This document shows, piece after piece, positions 1-25,400 of a stretch of DNA of 60,000 nucleotides. The position numbers and the translations under genes are program-made. The first letter of the stretch is position 1. Every line of letters starts with the position of its first letter. The DNA comes from Antedon mediterranea. Its lineage: Eukaryota; Echinodermata; Crinoidea; Comatulida; Antedonidae. The stretch spans positions 3,981,001 to 4,041,000 of the forward strand of contig NC_092671.1 of the NCBI RefSeq assembly GCF_964355755.1, read 5' to 3'. A model generated the notes under the pieces. It made no database searches, had not been told where the DNA came from, and saw only the letters and a list, made by a program, of their open reading frames with translations.

Positions 1-306
1 AAATATTAACAATAAAATAAACTCATAATGCTTTCTCTTTTTATAAGCAAAGTAAATGAACTTAGGAAGGTTAGAATAAATATTTTCTTTTTTACTTGAC
101 ATTAATACATTTTTCAACAGACGGGATTTTGAAGTAAAACAGTGGAAGTAATTGCTACCAGTACCATGGCTATCAATAGGCTTAACCTACCTACAAACAA
201 GTGTTTTTTTTCACCATTTTTAATTCAGTTTCAGAGCCATTTTATTCCAGTGCTGACAAAACCAACTTTGTGAGAACTTTTTAATCATTACGTTTTTTTC
301 CTTTAG
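1..306 (+). other. Intron sequence upstream of the first visible Ezh exon
   Basis: No exon is recognisable here. The first Ezh exon in the window opens after a CTTTAG acceptor at 301-306, so this stretch should be the 3' part of the preceding Ezh intron. The missing N-terminal part of the protein (about the first 115-120 residues by comparison with vertebrate EZH2 as I remember it) must be encoded before the window. Confidence 0.6.
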
Positions 307-12295
<11,989 letters not shown>

Positions 12296-12594
12296 TTACA
12301 TACCGGTCAGATGTTATTCTTACAAAATATATATTTTTTTTGTTGACATTTTGATGTTTGAGTTGTTAAGTTGTTTTCACCATTAACAACCGGCTATCAC
12401 ATTAATTAATTTTAAGTTCAGAGCAGTTTTTGTTATTTACTTTCAATTTTTATGACAATGAAATGATTGAATAGAGGTGAGGAAATTTTACCGAGAAGAA
12501 GATGAAAAATGAACTGCATTAAAGCATGCCTATTGAGGACACAACAGCGTTTTTGTCATTGAGTACAAAAAATAGACAATAGGCAAGAAAGGTG

Positions 12595-13265
12595 TTATTC
12601 ATAATTGCCTTCCACCATGCCTAACCTAACCCTTGTTAGGCTTTGCGTATCAAGGTGGAAAGATGCTACCCTATTTATCAAACATGCATACCTCAGCCCT
12701 TGTTGGACTATCTGTAGGCAGATAGACTCTATCCTGTATTCCTGCCAGTATTTAACTCCTGCCCTAGTTTGACTATGCATATCGGAGAGATTCTACACGG
12801 TATTCCTAACATGCATACCTCAGCTATAGTTGGACTATCTACTCGTATTTAGGTAGAGAGACGCTACTCTCTGTTTTCCCAACAACATATATGCCACAGT
12901 CCTAGTTAGGCAACGTATATATCTACTGTAGGCAGAAAGATTCTATCCTGTATTGCTACCAGCATGTAACACTTGCCCCAGTTGGGCTATGCATATCGGA
13001 GAGATTCTACACTGTATTCCTAACATGCGTACCTCAGCCCTAGTTGGACTATCTACTCATATTTAAATAGAGAGACACGCATATCGGAGTAGAGAGCTAT
13101 TGCTACCCATTATTTCAAATGACATTCCTACCCTAGCCCTAGTTGGGAAACGCATATCAAGGTGGAGAGATGCTATAATATATCACCTGTATTCGTAATG
13201 ACATCAATTCTTGGCCATATTATTCTTAAAGAACTGCATACTCCAGCCTAAGTATACCTAGATAG
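12595..13265. repeat. Diverged ~100-130-bp repeats inside the Ezh 3' UTR
   Basis: Recurring words include CATGCATACCTCAGC, TAGTTGGACTATCTAC, ATCGGAGAGATTCTACAC and TATCCTGTATT. The clearest copies of AACATGC(A/G)TACCTCAGC begin near 12682, 12809 and 13022. The unit is degenerate and rearranged rather than a clean tandem. Confidence 0.6.
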
Positions 13266-13498
13266 AGACACACATATATGTTGGGCAAGGAATGTCTGAG
13301 CTAAAGCGATTACTCACAAGAAAAAATCTTGCTCTTAGATAGAATCCCAGGAAGAAATAAAAAAGTGATTAACTCTAAAATAAAAATAAAATTTTGTTGA
13401 AGATATGGCACGCTAAAGGATTATTTGTGAAGATAAGCCGGCTTAATCCTTGCAATTATCCTTCTCAGTGGCCGTTTCGCATATCGCACCACGTTTTT

Positions 13499-13592
13499 AA
13501 TTCCCCTCCCTCTTTGTAATTCCCCTCCCCGTTTGTAATTCCCCTCCCCGTTTGTAATCCCCCTTCCCGTTTGTAATCTCCCCCCCCCACCT
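13499..13592. repeat. 19-bp tandem repeat in a C-rich tract
   Basis: About five copies of AATTCCCCTCCCCGTTTGT (starts near 13499, 13518, 13537 and 13556, then a degenerate C-run copy). The strand is strongly pyrimidine-biased. It lies just upstream of the AATAAA at 13618. Confidence 0.85.
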
Positions 13593-15594
13593 TATTTATT
13601 TCCTCCATTGCATACTGAATAAACAATTTTTTTGATAATTATTGTTGACTGTTTCTTGTTGTATTTCATTTTTAATATCACATTTTAACCGTTATTACTA
13701 CTAAACTTTTATTAAATATTTTATTTAAATTGTTCACTATTTGCACAAAGTTTAGTGTGGTTTTCAAAAATCAATGGATTAAATAACTATCCATGTTTTT
13801 TTAAAGAATGACATATTTATTTTTGCATAGTCATTTTTATATTAATATCATTTACAAAACTTGTGCAAATGAATTTCTCCATCAGGAATCTGGTTCGTAA
13901 AACTAGTAGCTATTCATTATCTAGGGCTACGTCGGTGTTAAACCTTTACAAAGTATCAGAAGAAATATTACCCATTGCATAATAATTTATCAAGAAACTC
14001 GCCGATATAACATATCATATTGCTATACAATGCAATGTGTACAACAGGTAAGGTGTCACCGCGATTTATGGCTGACAATAATAAATGTACCTTGTATGTA
14101 CCTCATTTACAATATGTCCACCCAAACTTGTATGTGTTGTATAAAAACGTGTTGACAGCGATAATGCTCGCGGCACCTACTGCTGAAATCATCGTTCATA
14201 AGTTTAAATAGACACTTTTAATGTAAAAGGTAATTAATGTAAAGCCAAAGTCGGTACAATTATCTTTTATCACAATGATCACCTATAATTCGTCGAAGTG
14301 ACGAATTAAATTCTAGTTAATATAAAGCCTGTAACAAGGATTTGTTGTTCTTTTGTATAATGATGTTTGTTGAAATGAATAATGAACGATTTGAACCCAT
14401 ATATTTAAAGTAAGAGGTACCTGATTGCTATATTGAATGATCTCCACACGGATCAAAGGCAGGTCCATTTAAACTGTTATTAAATGAAGTCGTTTAATGT
14501 GGCCTTTTCTTCGTACAATGCAACCGCGGTATCCGTAAAACATGTCAATAACTGTCGTTAGTTTTGTAATAGTTTGATGATAATATGCTGAAAAATAGAC
14601 CGAATTTATTTCCTTGCGTTTGTGTTGAACATGGGAAAATGAATAGCGATATTATTGTTCGCCGGATCGTATTTTTAGCATCAGATGTTGCAAAACAGAA
14701 CATTCGCCCATTTATATCACTGTATATGTTGAAAAACAGAAACAAATATATATCGTTAGTCACTTCAATGCCAGCACGATACAAGTACTGGCCTAGTTTT
14801 AGAATTTACAGTAACATAATCACATTTCACACATTATACGACTAAATAGATCATTGATGCGGCTAATTGGCTTGTTTTTAAATATTAATACCCTGTTTTA
14901 TGAAAAGAGCTGTGTCATTGAAACTGATATTTCTGATCACACCGACGTCAGCCTAGTTTTTAGAATAGTTTTTAATAGTAGGCCTTGGAAGTTCATAATT
15001 AAACATGTAGGCCTATATTATCTGTAGGGCCCGTTACTAAAGCCTTCCCTGAGTAGGCATAAGATTGTGGACCTACGAAAGTAATGCAATGTATCCCGCT
15101 AGACTTGATAGCTGCTGAGCAATCTAAATTTGGAGTAGAAAACTTAGTTTTGTGTTGGTTTTCATTGTTTTTTTGATATACCACTTGATAAATGTGGCAT
15201 ATTGTGTATCATTTTCCTCTACACTCTGAGGGATTTCTAAGATGTTTCTATTTGTCCAAGTTTATGGCTATATATAGTATGCATTTATTGATACATTTTT
15301 ATACAGAAATTAAAAGGTTATTGTTATAACTGCTGCTGCTATACTATTGTCATCGTAAGTTTTTACATTGAATCACTAAAACGACATAAATAACAAAACG
15401 TTGTCGTTGGGAATAGGTCTATCTGTAATATTTCAAAACAGATTTGTTGAGTAAAAATACCAGTGAAAATCAAGACAAAAATCAAGCAAATGTGTGATAC
15501 GAACGTCTACGCCTAGGAGGAAAAATGCACATATTTAATCAAAATAATATCTGTATAACTAGAATATAAGAAATAAGAATTGATATATATACAT

Positions 15595-15597
<3 letters not shown>

Positions 15598-15657
<60 letters not shown>
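15598..15657. repeat. (TA)n microsatellite
   Basis: About 28-29 uninterrupted TA dinucleotides. Confidence 0.95.
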
Positions 15658-15879
15658 TATTAAAATAAATGCCATGTCCTTTTGTTGAATTTGCAAATGT
15701 GTGCAAAATTGAAAACCTTTATCAAAAGATCGAATCTGATTCGATCAGACTATTTTATTGGTTGAAAAATATATACCATATAAAAGATAGTTAAGCATTT
15801 TCAAAGACATGATTGGTTCAGCCGATTCAGTTTCTGCGTGAATACCAATTTTTATGAAGTGTTAACTACCTATATCAAA

Positions 15880-16200
15880 CACGCGCCTAACGACCGAGCG
15901 GCATCCTTTTTTACCAATTTTTGTTTTGTTTGCCTGAAGAGTAATTTCCTATGCGATTTGTACATTCCGACCAAAGTTGTTGTTTTTAATGTGTTTCTTT
16001 AATTCGGACCTGACGACCGCGCGGCATTTCTTTATTGTTTTGTTTTTGTGAAAGTGATTCCCTATATACATTCCAAAGTTATTGTTTTTAAATGTGTGTT
16101 TTTATTTGGAGCTGACGACCGCGCGGTATCTTTTTTATTATTGTTTGCTGTTTTGTTTTTGTGAAAAGTGATTTCCTATTTCGATTTCTACATTCCAATG
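15880..16200. repeat. Three-copy tandem repeat of ~100-120 bp
   Basis: Each copy begins with (C)TGACGACCGCGCGGCAT or a close variant (near 15887, 16010 and 16107), followed by a TTTTGTTTTGTTTTTGTGAA stretch, then TTCCTAT and TACATTCC. The G+C-rich head stands out from the AT-rich surroundings. Confidence 0.75.
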
Positions 16201-18421
16201 CTTTTGTTAAATAATCTGACATCTTTAAAGGTATTATTCCGCTAGGTCGGTTGCTCTTTTTTGTTTTTATTTTCACCACCTCATTTCCGACTTTGATAGA
16301 AATTTCAATTGTCTTTTTAGTTTTTCTATGATCTGTTAATGTCCCGGTTTTACTGTTCACTTTAGACGGTAATTCTTAAACCCATTTCCTTTTTACCAAA
16401 TCTCTTTATGTTTTCAGTTCATATTTATCAGGGCTTTGTAGTTTGTTTTGTGGTATTTTAATTCTTTCTGATGACTTGCGAAATGAAGTTACCTGTACAT
16501 CCATTAATGAGCCGCTTCAATTGAAATGATTGTTTTTTGTATAAGTTTCTTCCAACGATCTATAATTTTTTGTTTCGACTTTTTAAAGAAAATTTAAAGA
16601 AATTGGATCTTACAGAAATCTAAAGAAAATGTTGAAATTTAAGCTAGGATAAATTGAGAAGATATATAATAAGTTTTAAGTTAAATCGATTGTAGTAGGC
16701 CAGTTACATATATGGAAAAAAGTATTTATGTAAATACTGATGCTAAACTTAAATGTAATTTTTTTTTGAAGGAGTAGGATTTTACCCTTTTATGTTGTGG
16801 AAATAAAATGTAATTGAAAACAAGAACTAATATATTGAGGCTGGGATAAATTTTGGTAATAAAATGAGAATAAATCGAGAATACAACTAATATTGATACA
16901 CACAAACAAGGCTTTTAAAAGTTAGAAAGTTCAAATACCGTAGGCCTACACATTTATTTATTTATTGACCATTCATTTTTTTTATTCGGTAGCATGCAGG
17001 CGCCAAGACAGCGGTCTAGAAACAAAACAAAAAAAGAAAATGTTGTCGAAACAGTTTTTTTTAATGGGAAAATTATTTATCAAATCAAATTTGAGCAATA
17101 TCATGAAACAGTTGTCAAATGGTTAATACGAATTCCGAGTTCGAATCATGGTTGTAAAGGCTTTTTCTAATTTTCACAGATTTCCTCATCTTTATCGTTT
17201 CTAAATTAATTCATGTTCACTATATCACCAGGCGGTTTAGAATTTGTTCTGTTACTGTCATTTTATAACTATTAAATTGACATTATACAAGCAACAATAC
17301 AAGCAGTCTTCTGGAGATCTTTAACAAGAGACATTTTATCCCATGCAGAGCTTGAATAATTGGTATGCAATTAATAAAAAGAACAAAAATAAGAAAATGA
17401 TATTAAAAATTGAATAAATCCGACAATGAAACGAGACAATTTCGAATAAAATCCGACAATGAAATAAAAACGTCTTAATTTATTTATTGTTAGAAAAGAA
17501 AATGGTCTGGTTTTTTTTGTAATATAGTTCGGTTAGTTTAATTACGATATCTAATTTATAGGTTTGTCTGTGGTGAAGTGCATCAACTTTTTTCTTCTTT
17601 CATTCCTCGGTTGTTTTTGGTTTAGACTTTGGTTCCAGCGAGTATAAACAATTTCATCGTAAAATCTGACTTCGTAAATCATTTTAAGAAATGTGTTTTT
17701 AACCTGTAAAGTTCGAACTTAAATCACTCTCCTTCTTTTCAATTAAATGTTCTTACAATATTATTCGCTTTCAGGATTTTTTTCCTCTATTTTTTTTATT
17801 GCACATGACAAATCCAAAGTTTCTTGAAATGTGATTCAATTTAAAGATGCATTGTCCTCCAAAAACATGAAAACAGATCAGAAAATGAAACTTTAAATAT
17901 TCCATTTTACAGTTTTAATCAAGTTATTACTTCCTGAGAACAATCGGAATCATTTCAGTAGCATAAAAAAAAATAAAAATAAACTGTTGTTTTTGAAAAA
18001 CAAAAGTGCAAAATAAACTGTATCTGTAAAAATACAACTTGACTTTGTTAACTTTAAATATAGGGGTTTCTTCCGATCCAATTTTAGTGTAAGTAAATAA
18101 CTATTATATGACATTAAAATGGTGTTATTCAAAAAAAAAATCTCCTTCTTTTCAATTAAATGTTTCTTAGAAATGTGGTTCAACTCATTAAAACATCATC
18201 CAAGACAGACACAACGTGATTCTGATATTAATATAATTTTCTAAGAATATTTAGTTCAACAACACAATAAAATAAAAAAATACCACATTCTTCATTTTAT
18301 TATGATGTTTTAACACCCTTTTAGTAGACGGAATTGACTTGAATTCCCAATTTTCTTAGAATAGTTGTCAATATTTAGCATAATTTATTTGTTCATTATA
18401 CTTTATAGAATACTTTGAGTT

Positions 18422-18625
18422 AGTGGAACCACTATATTAAGAGGACACCTTCAACACCCAATTGTATGGGGTTTCTTTTGATCGGACTGTTAATGTATGC
18501 CCTTTGTTCGTATAGAATGTGTCCCCGTAATGGGTTTCCCGGGAATAATGATACTGTGTGTTAAAACGTATACCTCCGTTCGTTTCACTGAAAAGTGTCC
18601 CCTTAATAGAGGGTGGTGGTTCCAA
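18422..18625. mobile_element. MITE-like element, CTCTATTAAGGGGACAC family
   Basis: The left arm is TGGAACCACTATATTAAGAG, then GACACC, from 18423. The right arm GTGTCCCCTTAATAGAGG, then GGTGGTTCCA, ends at about 18624 and is its reverse complement. About 200 bp, with no coding potential. It is the cleanest copy of this family in the window. Confidence 0.65.
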
Positions 18626-19414
18626 TTGGCCTTGAAGGAACTACTCTAGTTTGAAAAAAATTAGTACTGTAATTATTAATGACATACATTGCGTCTTCTT
18701 TCATTATCACTATGTTGCGATGTAACGCATGCGCAGATTATATTATGTTGTCACTTCTATTTTTATTAACCGTATATTTTTTTATTGAGTTTTTATTTTG
18801 ACATTAATGACTGCGGTAAACGTCAATCGAAGTGTACATTCCTCTCGGAGCACAAATACCTGAAAAGTTTACCAACACTTAATACACGCTACTCCAAAAT
18901 ATATGAGCGGCCGTTAGGGTCAAAACTATTTCGAACGTCAGCGATTTACGGTTGTTTTTGTTGGATACGTCGTCACAAACTATAGGCTTATTGAATCGTC
19001 AAAGTGGCTTAATTAAATAATAATAACAACATTCCGATCACCCGCGCAGATCAGATTAATAACATTGTTATCCTATCTGTTTGTATTGATCGGTGAACTT
19101 AAAAGGTGTACAGGTAAAAAGGGATGATCCTATGCATTGTCTTGTCATTGTGACTAAACAATCGATTACCAAACTTGTTTTATTTTGGTATTTTAATCTA
19201 CTTTAGTAATATAACCTAATTGTAAACGATAGTGTAATTGAGACCGATCATGTTAAGGTGATTTCTAAGACCGTAACTACTTCCGGATTCTGTCGATTTT
19301 TGAGTAGGAGTCGGGCTAATGTCACTTTATTTTTTGTATGCAATTAGGAGAGTTCTCAACAAAAACTTACAAAATCTATTAGGAATATAGAAATTAAGTT
19401 TTTATCATTTTGTC

Positions 19415-19505
19415 GTGCAACATAAAACGAGTTTCCGTCTACATCATTACATAAAACGCGTTTCTGTCTACAACATAAAACGCGTTTGAGTCTACAACAT
19501 AATCT
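19415..19505. repeat. Short tandem repeat with ACGCGTTT core
   Basis: Three copies of ACATAAAACG(A/C)GTTT, then (C/G)(T/A)GTCTAC, near 19420, 19448 and 19470, with a fourth decayed copy. The unit is about 25-35 bp. Confidence 0.65.
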
Positions 19506-19914
19506 AAAGCGTTTAAGCTTTATATTATATAAAACATAACAAAAAATAACGCATATTAACATTTAATGTGGATTTGTATGTATAATATTTCCAAAAAAAA
19601 TGTGATATCTCGATTAATTTTGTTTCCGTTTTAAATTTACGACATGAATTCGTGAAAACATGCCGTGTTTTATCTTTGTATAATTTATGTGGCATTTACA
19701 ATCTTGCACACAGTATATTATAATGTTCATTACTTTCTCTGAGTCAATAAATGTATCACTCCGCGGGGAGTGCTCACCTTTATACCAAACCGCTTAACCG
19801 TCCGTTTTCATCAACGTTTCTACAATGATTTCAACATCATCAGAAAATATCACTCTCGACAAAAACAACGATATAAGCTATTACACTTAATTAAATAAAA
19901 AACTACCGTATTAA

Positions 19915-20047
19915 GTTAAGCTCTGTCTACACTATCAATCTTTATGTGACACAAAAATGTAATGTGCCCATATATAGACAAGATGTCATCACTACCATAT
20001 TTAAGCATATCAGTACCATATTTTGGTATATTGTCAAACTATGTTAA
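19915..20047. mobile_element. MITE-like copy, AAGCTCTGTCTACACTATC family, 3' end lost
   Basis: Starts TTAAGCTCTGTCTACACTAT. The interior has AATGTGCCCATATATAGACA, AGATGTCATCACTACCATAT and TTGTCAAACTA. The expected right terminal repeat is absent after about 20047. Confidence 0.6.
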
Positions 20048-21424
20048 CCTCATTCGTTAGGCACCTAAAACACTCTTTTCAAAGTAATTTCGGATCATTG
20101 AACCTCTTTAATAGAAGACTATTAACCCGGACCACCCATTTCAGGCGATCCTAAATTTATTATTAGTAATACAATGAATTTAATTGTAGAATAAAGTAAA
20201 TATTTTGTCGTCAACAAGTATTTATTGTAGAGCAACATGCTGTCGAATGTGCGAATTTTTGGAATTGTTTTTGATTTCCGGTAGCATATTTCATGAAGAC
20301 ACAATTCCAGTAAATGTGACCCATTTTTTTTAGTATTTATTAAATTTAAGATTTTAAATTCATAAGAATTTTCTTTAATTGACCAAATTATTGTATTGTA
20401 AAACATGCCTATACATATAGCTAGCCGATTCTCCTAGTACTGTATGTCTACGAAATTTTCATAATCTAGCTAGCATCTTAGTCAAATTTCTAAATGACAT
20501 TAAAAGTTTACGTAGAGAAATTTCTTTCCTAAGACTCTAAGATCAGATCTAAGAAACAAATTCATCATTTTCAAGTGAAGTGACCACGTTATCCAGTCAC
20601 TTCAAGTAAAATTTAGATTTCCAAAATAAAGAGGGAAGAGAAAGTAGGTCATCCGCAGAAAAAATAGAGTTTACATCAAATAAAAAGATAGCATAACTAC
20701 AAATAGGCTATAGGCCTTTAAATTAAACGAAATGATAGAATTAGAAAAATTAGAAACATCGGAAAGATGGTAAATTTCGAATAATATCGGTTTTGAATTG
20801 TATAAACTTGTATTATTCTTTATGCTTTTTCCCCATTTATAATGCTTTCTCCATAAAGCTAAGTCAAAAGAAAAACAAATGGGCCTATAAACGGTGATAG
20901 AATTTAACACTTAATACAAACTTATTTAAATTTATTGTTAAATTCTTAAGTTATAATGTTTTATCAACACAATAACCTGCACTAGTAGGCCTATGTTGAT
21001 TTACTTACAATACTTAATATACTTTTTAGGGTATAATTTTATAATTATTATAAATTATTATAAATATTATAACATAATACTTACTATTATACGCTGATTT
21101 ACTCTCTGTACAAACGCTACTGACATTCTTACAATTGGTTAGTGTAATAAACTAATTGCCTGCATACACGCAAGTATCGCATAGCAAAGACCTTACAATC
21201 ATTATTATACTTTTTTAAATTCATACACGATATTGATAAATTATATTATAACTTTGTAACTTTAGCCAAGTTGATAAATGTACAGCATTCGAAATATGTA
21301 TTGATAAAGCGATCAATTGTATTCGACTTTTTTTATATTCATTTAGGCCTATTGGTTTTTTTTTGTTATGATAGAAAGCTTTTCCTTTTCCATTTAAGCG
21401 AAAATTATATTGATGATTTTGCGG

Positions 21425-21585
21425 CGTTGTGGTACGTTATACAGACAGACCCGGGTTCAATTCCTGATATACATCTCCCAGTTCACTAAACTGTAAAATG
21501 GTTATCTGGTCGAAAAATACGGGGATAAGGTGGCGTGGAAAGAAACAAGCCGCCCTACCGCATCTGCTAAGGCTTAGTAGGCCTA
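21425..21585 (+). mobile_element. tRNA-derived SINE-like segment
   Basis: GACCCGGGTTCAATTCCTG at about 21449 resembles a B box. It is followed by a non-tRNA body with GGTTATCTGGTCGAAAAATA, CAAGCCGCCCTACCGCATC and CTAAGGCTTAGTAGG. The order head then body fits a SINE. I cannot assign it to a named family. Confidence 0.4.
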
Positions 21586-21909
21586 CATAGAGCTCATTCC
21601 CTTATGTTGATATTCCGTTTTTTATTTTTAATGAATATATGATATATTGTAAAGAGGGCAGAGCAACACTTAGCAAAGGGTGACATTTACGTATAAGCCT
21701 ATCATTGTAAACCAAATTAATGATAACATTCTTCTATGTAGGTGTTTTATTAAAACATCAATTACACGAATGCGTTACATGTTTGATCTTAAATGATATG
21801 CCATGACCATCGACTGAACTTGTTACAAACACGATAAACACAAACACTCACAGACCTCGTCTCGATTTTAATTTAATCGAGTGAAAACGATACCTAACTA
21901 TTTTGTTGT

Positions 21910-22416
21910 CTATTATACTGCACCGGGTAGACGTGCTCGACCCGTATCTGACGTTAAATGATACAGACAGTTCGTGCACCGTAAAAAACGTGCGAATTGG
22001 TGGTCGGTTGCGATGAAATGGCCGCGGGCTGGCGAGAAAATTACTCGACTATCTATACCACCGTGACCATGATTGGTTCGAAGTTTAAACGACCAACGCT
22101 GGTATGAAGAAAAAAACACTGAAAGCCAACTCGGTAAAACCGCTTCATCTTGGCTAAGTGATTTGTTTCGGTGATATTTCTATGTGATGCTTGAGAATTA
22201 AGTTAGGCTTGGTTTGTTGGAATGAAATAAGCTCTTTCTATGGTGATTGACACGTCGTCTATACGCATGGTGCGTCTATTGTTTAGCGGTTACGTTTCAG
22301 ACCGCATCATGTTGTAAAAGCAGATTAAACCGTTTTAATACAGTATCATTTTCGGTATCGAAGAAGACAGACCCGGTTCTGATAAAGTTCCCCTTCCCTG
22401 AATCGCCTCTATAAGG
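21910..22416 (+). promoter_or_regulatory. Probable Wnt1 promoter-proximal / 5' leader region
   Basis: This stretch before the Wnt1 ATG is clearly richer in G+C and CpG than the DNA before it (for example around 21920-22060, with GGCCGCGGGCTGGCGAG). That suits a promoter or 5' UTR. I could not place a transcription start or a convincing TATA box. The call rests on position and composition only. Confidence 0.35.
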
Positions 22417-25400
22417 ATGAATTTAAATTGGTTGATGGGGTTGATCGTGCTACCGACTGCGAGTATGCTGGCCAAGAAGACGACGGCTGCCGCAAGCGGC
22501 AAGTGGTGGTAAGCTTAGCCAATGATTTATTTTTATATATTTTCTAAGCAACATATTACGGATGTTCAGCAAGAATAACTGTCTTTATGTTTGATTGATG
22601 ATTCCAAAACTTTTATTTGACTTTATAACGTTAAGGAAGGTTATGCTTGTTCCGTCTTCGGTTGCGATGCATGGTAGGGTAGCCCTAACATGTAGACCTA
22701 CCGATTAACATTACTTATTACGGAACTGTATACATAGACGTACTTAGATCTCAACATTTATTTTAGTTTAATTAATGTATTATAAGTTTTATCGCTCAGC
22801 GTAAACAAGTGTACATTTACAATACAGAGCGTGTATCTAAAAACCTTAAATTGGTACTAACCAAGGCATAAATAACTTATGTTGCGTAGATAATCAAATT
22901 AATTTTGTTTAATTATGGAATTTAATTAATTAAGGTTCATAAAGTGTAACCAGTGTAGGTCCCCTGAAATCGGTATACCATACGGTACCGCCTTAACATT
23001 ACAATAATTTAATCTATACAAATAATTGATAATAAAGTAATTGACTTTGCGTATAAATAGTTTTTATTTTAAAAGCAAATTAAGAACATACGCTCATTTA
23101 CAGACCCCTACGTTTACATTTACTAGAATAACTCTATATTAATGTTTACTGTATACTTATTCTTATGACGTAATGTAAAATGCCGCAAGTATACTTACAT
23201 TGTCTGTATTATTTCTTCAGATTAGTGGTCTATCATTTTAAAATTTACCCCTAACTGATTATTACATAAAAAGCACAAAATCTTTAATTAAAGTTGGACG
23301 CGAATTTATTTTATTCTTTATTAATTTATAAAATATAAAATATCTTTATTATTTCCTTCATGTTTTTAATATATCAATTTGTGTTCATAATTTAGGTTAG
23401 TATTTAATACAGTAATGTAAATTCAAAATTATAGTTAAATATTACCATTAATTCCTTTTATACACCAGCTGTGTTTTCTCAGTCTTAAAATTGGACAGGA
23501 ACACACCAACGTGGTCTGCAAAATAAACTACATGTATCTAGTCACAAATCATAAAAGTTGTTATAAGTATAGACGAGTATTAGTTTTGAAAATGTGCGCA
23601 AATTTAAAGGGCACCGTTTCTCTTTTAATGCTGAGTGTCAAAATAAAAATATATATATATATATAAATTCAGACCCCCCCCCCCCCCTTCAGTCACTAAT
23701 TACACAGCTACCAATTATATTTCCCCAATCAAGCTTGTAATTGGAACAGTATAATTCAGATAATTTGCGTAATAGTGTTAGGCTATCGTTATTATTACAT
23801 GCTATCGTTATTATTACGGCAATTGCCGCCCAATACACGTCATTCCGTATGTTAACACGTTACCACCGACACGGTTATGGTGCTGTAATGACTACAACCT
23901 TTAGCCCACTCTACAGGCATTCCAGAACCCCCTTCCTTATTTCAAATTAGGTCTGGTGACTAAATTGCAATAACAAACAACACCTTTTAAAATGGAAAGC
24001 TTGTAATATATTTTCTTAATGTACTTTTAAAACCTTGTATAATTAAGATGGTTAGACCTATACTTTTGGTATACTTAAATGAGGTGTGACCCAAACCCTT
24101 GACATTCTTATTATACTTTACACAACAAACCGTTCTAACTTCTAATGCCGAAACAATTATGTTTAATTTCAATATTTCCGGTGGCGAAAAGGCAGTCATC
24201 TTTAATTAGATTTAGTATTTAATTTACAAAGACAATTCTTAATACCTAATTCGCTTTGTGTTTCCCGACATCCTCGTGTCGACAATGTTGTTTTTCTAAT
24301 TGTTCTGAATACCGTCTTAAAGGAAGCTAAGTACCCGATACATGCCCCCGTCTCACCAGTTATGTTTGAACTTGTCTTATCCACAAATATGGATGTGATT
24401 AGTAGTGGCATTATACAGTAATTATCAATAGGATTTATTAATTAGGTAATTAGCGATGTCCTTTGTTAATACGTTGTAAACTATTCCGCTTTCTATGCTA
24501 CGGTACGGTATCCGCTTGTAGAAATCTTGAATATTTTTGGGGGGTTTTTTGACGTAAAAAAACTCACCGCTTGTTATTGTAAACCAAATAGAGGAGCTAT
24601 ATACCGACGCGGTATGAAAAGACATGAAATCAATTTTAGTTAATAAAGTAGGCTATATATATATATATATATATATATATGTAGGCCTATCTGTACAAGT
24701 CTTGTTCTTAAATAAATACAATTCAATTATTCACATTCCGTAGATATTCTTAACTTACAGTCTAGTTATCGCAAAATGCCCACACACAATATGTAACAAT
24801 TCTGTTCTATATTTAGTAACATTTTTAGGTCTTTTTATAATTCGATGTAGACATATATTTAGAAATATAATTTCCACGTGTCTCAAACGGTGTCCCAACA
24901 CCTGATATCCATGTACTATTTTTTTTATCCATAGGGGTATTGCAACGTCACAGCAGAAATCAAATATGGTTCTCGATACGCAAGGAGCACCTGTCTATTC
25001 ATCCGACTACAAGATCCAAGCGTTAAACAAACGGCAACGGAAAATAGTGCGCCAACATCCCGGTTCTTTAGAGGTGATAGCGGACTCTGTACGCGAAGCC
25101 GTATTAGAATGCAAACACCAATTCAAATCAAGAAGATGGAATTGTCCAACAAAAGTCGATGACAGAAATGGAAATGATTTATTTGGAGAAATATTAAATT
25201 TTGGTAGGCATACGTTCAATTCACGTTCAACAACACTAACGTCATTTTTCGCATTTCATTCATTCATTTATTCAATAGTAGGCCTATGTAGGCCACTGGC
25301 CCAAGTACAATAATAGAAAATAATACATATTATAAAATTTAAGAAGTAGTAACAGCAAAATAATTAGTTCTCTTTTTATATGCCAAAAAAGCCAATCTTA

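Larger units (their letters stand above)
12296..13640 (+). other. Probable 3' UTR of Ezh with poly(A) signals
   Basis: ATTAAA at 12518-12523 is a possible early signal. AATAAA at 13618-13623 is followed by a T/GT-rich stretch at about 13640-13670, the usual downstream element, so I take this as the main cleavage region. The last exon therefore carries about 1.3 kb of untranslated sequence, most of it repeats. Confidence 0.5.
13641..21909. other. Gene-free interval between Ezh and Wnt1
   Basis: No exon is supported: open frames are short, AT-rich and without recognisable motifs. The interval holds the microsatellite, tandem repeats and mobile elements listed separately. A hairpin-forming pair, GAAGTGAC at 20577-20584 and GTCACTTC at 20596-20603, and a TCF/LEF-type word (GATCAAAGG, 14451-14459) are the only other short signals I noted. 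Upstream control sequence for Wnt1 would be expected here, but nothing in the sequence proves it. Confidence 0.5.

Noticed and set aside
61-155. Possible additional Ezh exon after TTTTTCAACAG at about 110-120
   Set aside because: The sequence after this acceptor-like site does not match any part of EZH proteins, and the exon at 307-423 begins at the expected conserved position. It was not included.
14545-14845. Overlapping open frames of 79 and 86 codons on both strands
   Set aside because: Mutually overlapping, no motifs, no homologous exon structure. They are shadows of each other in a stop-poor stretch.
23741-23950. 69-codon open frame in Wnt1 intron 1
   Set aside because: Contains a small local duplication (GCTATCGTTATTATTAC twice) and no recognisable protein features. 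Intronic chance frame.
25007-25219. Minus-strand open frame across Wnt1 exon 2
   Set aside because: Antisense shadow of the Wnt1 coding exon; the same applies to the minus-strand frames over exons 3 and 4 and over Wnt10 exons 3 and 4.
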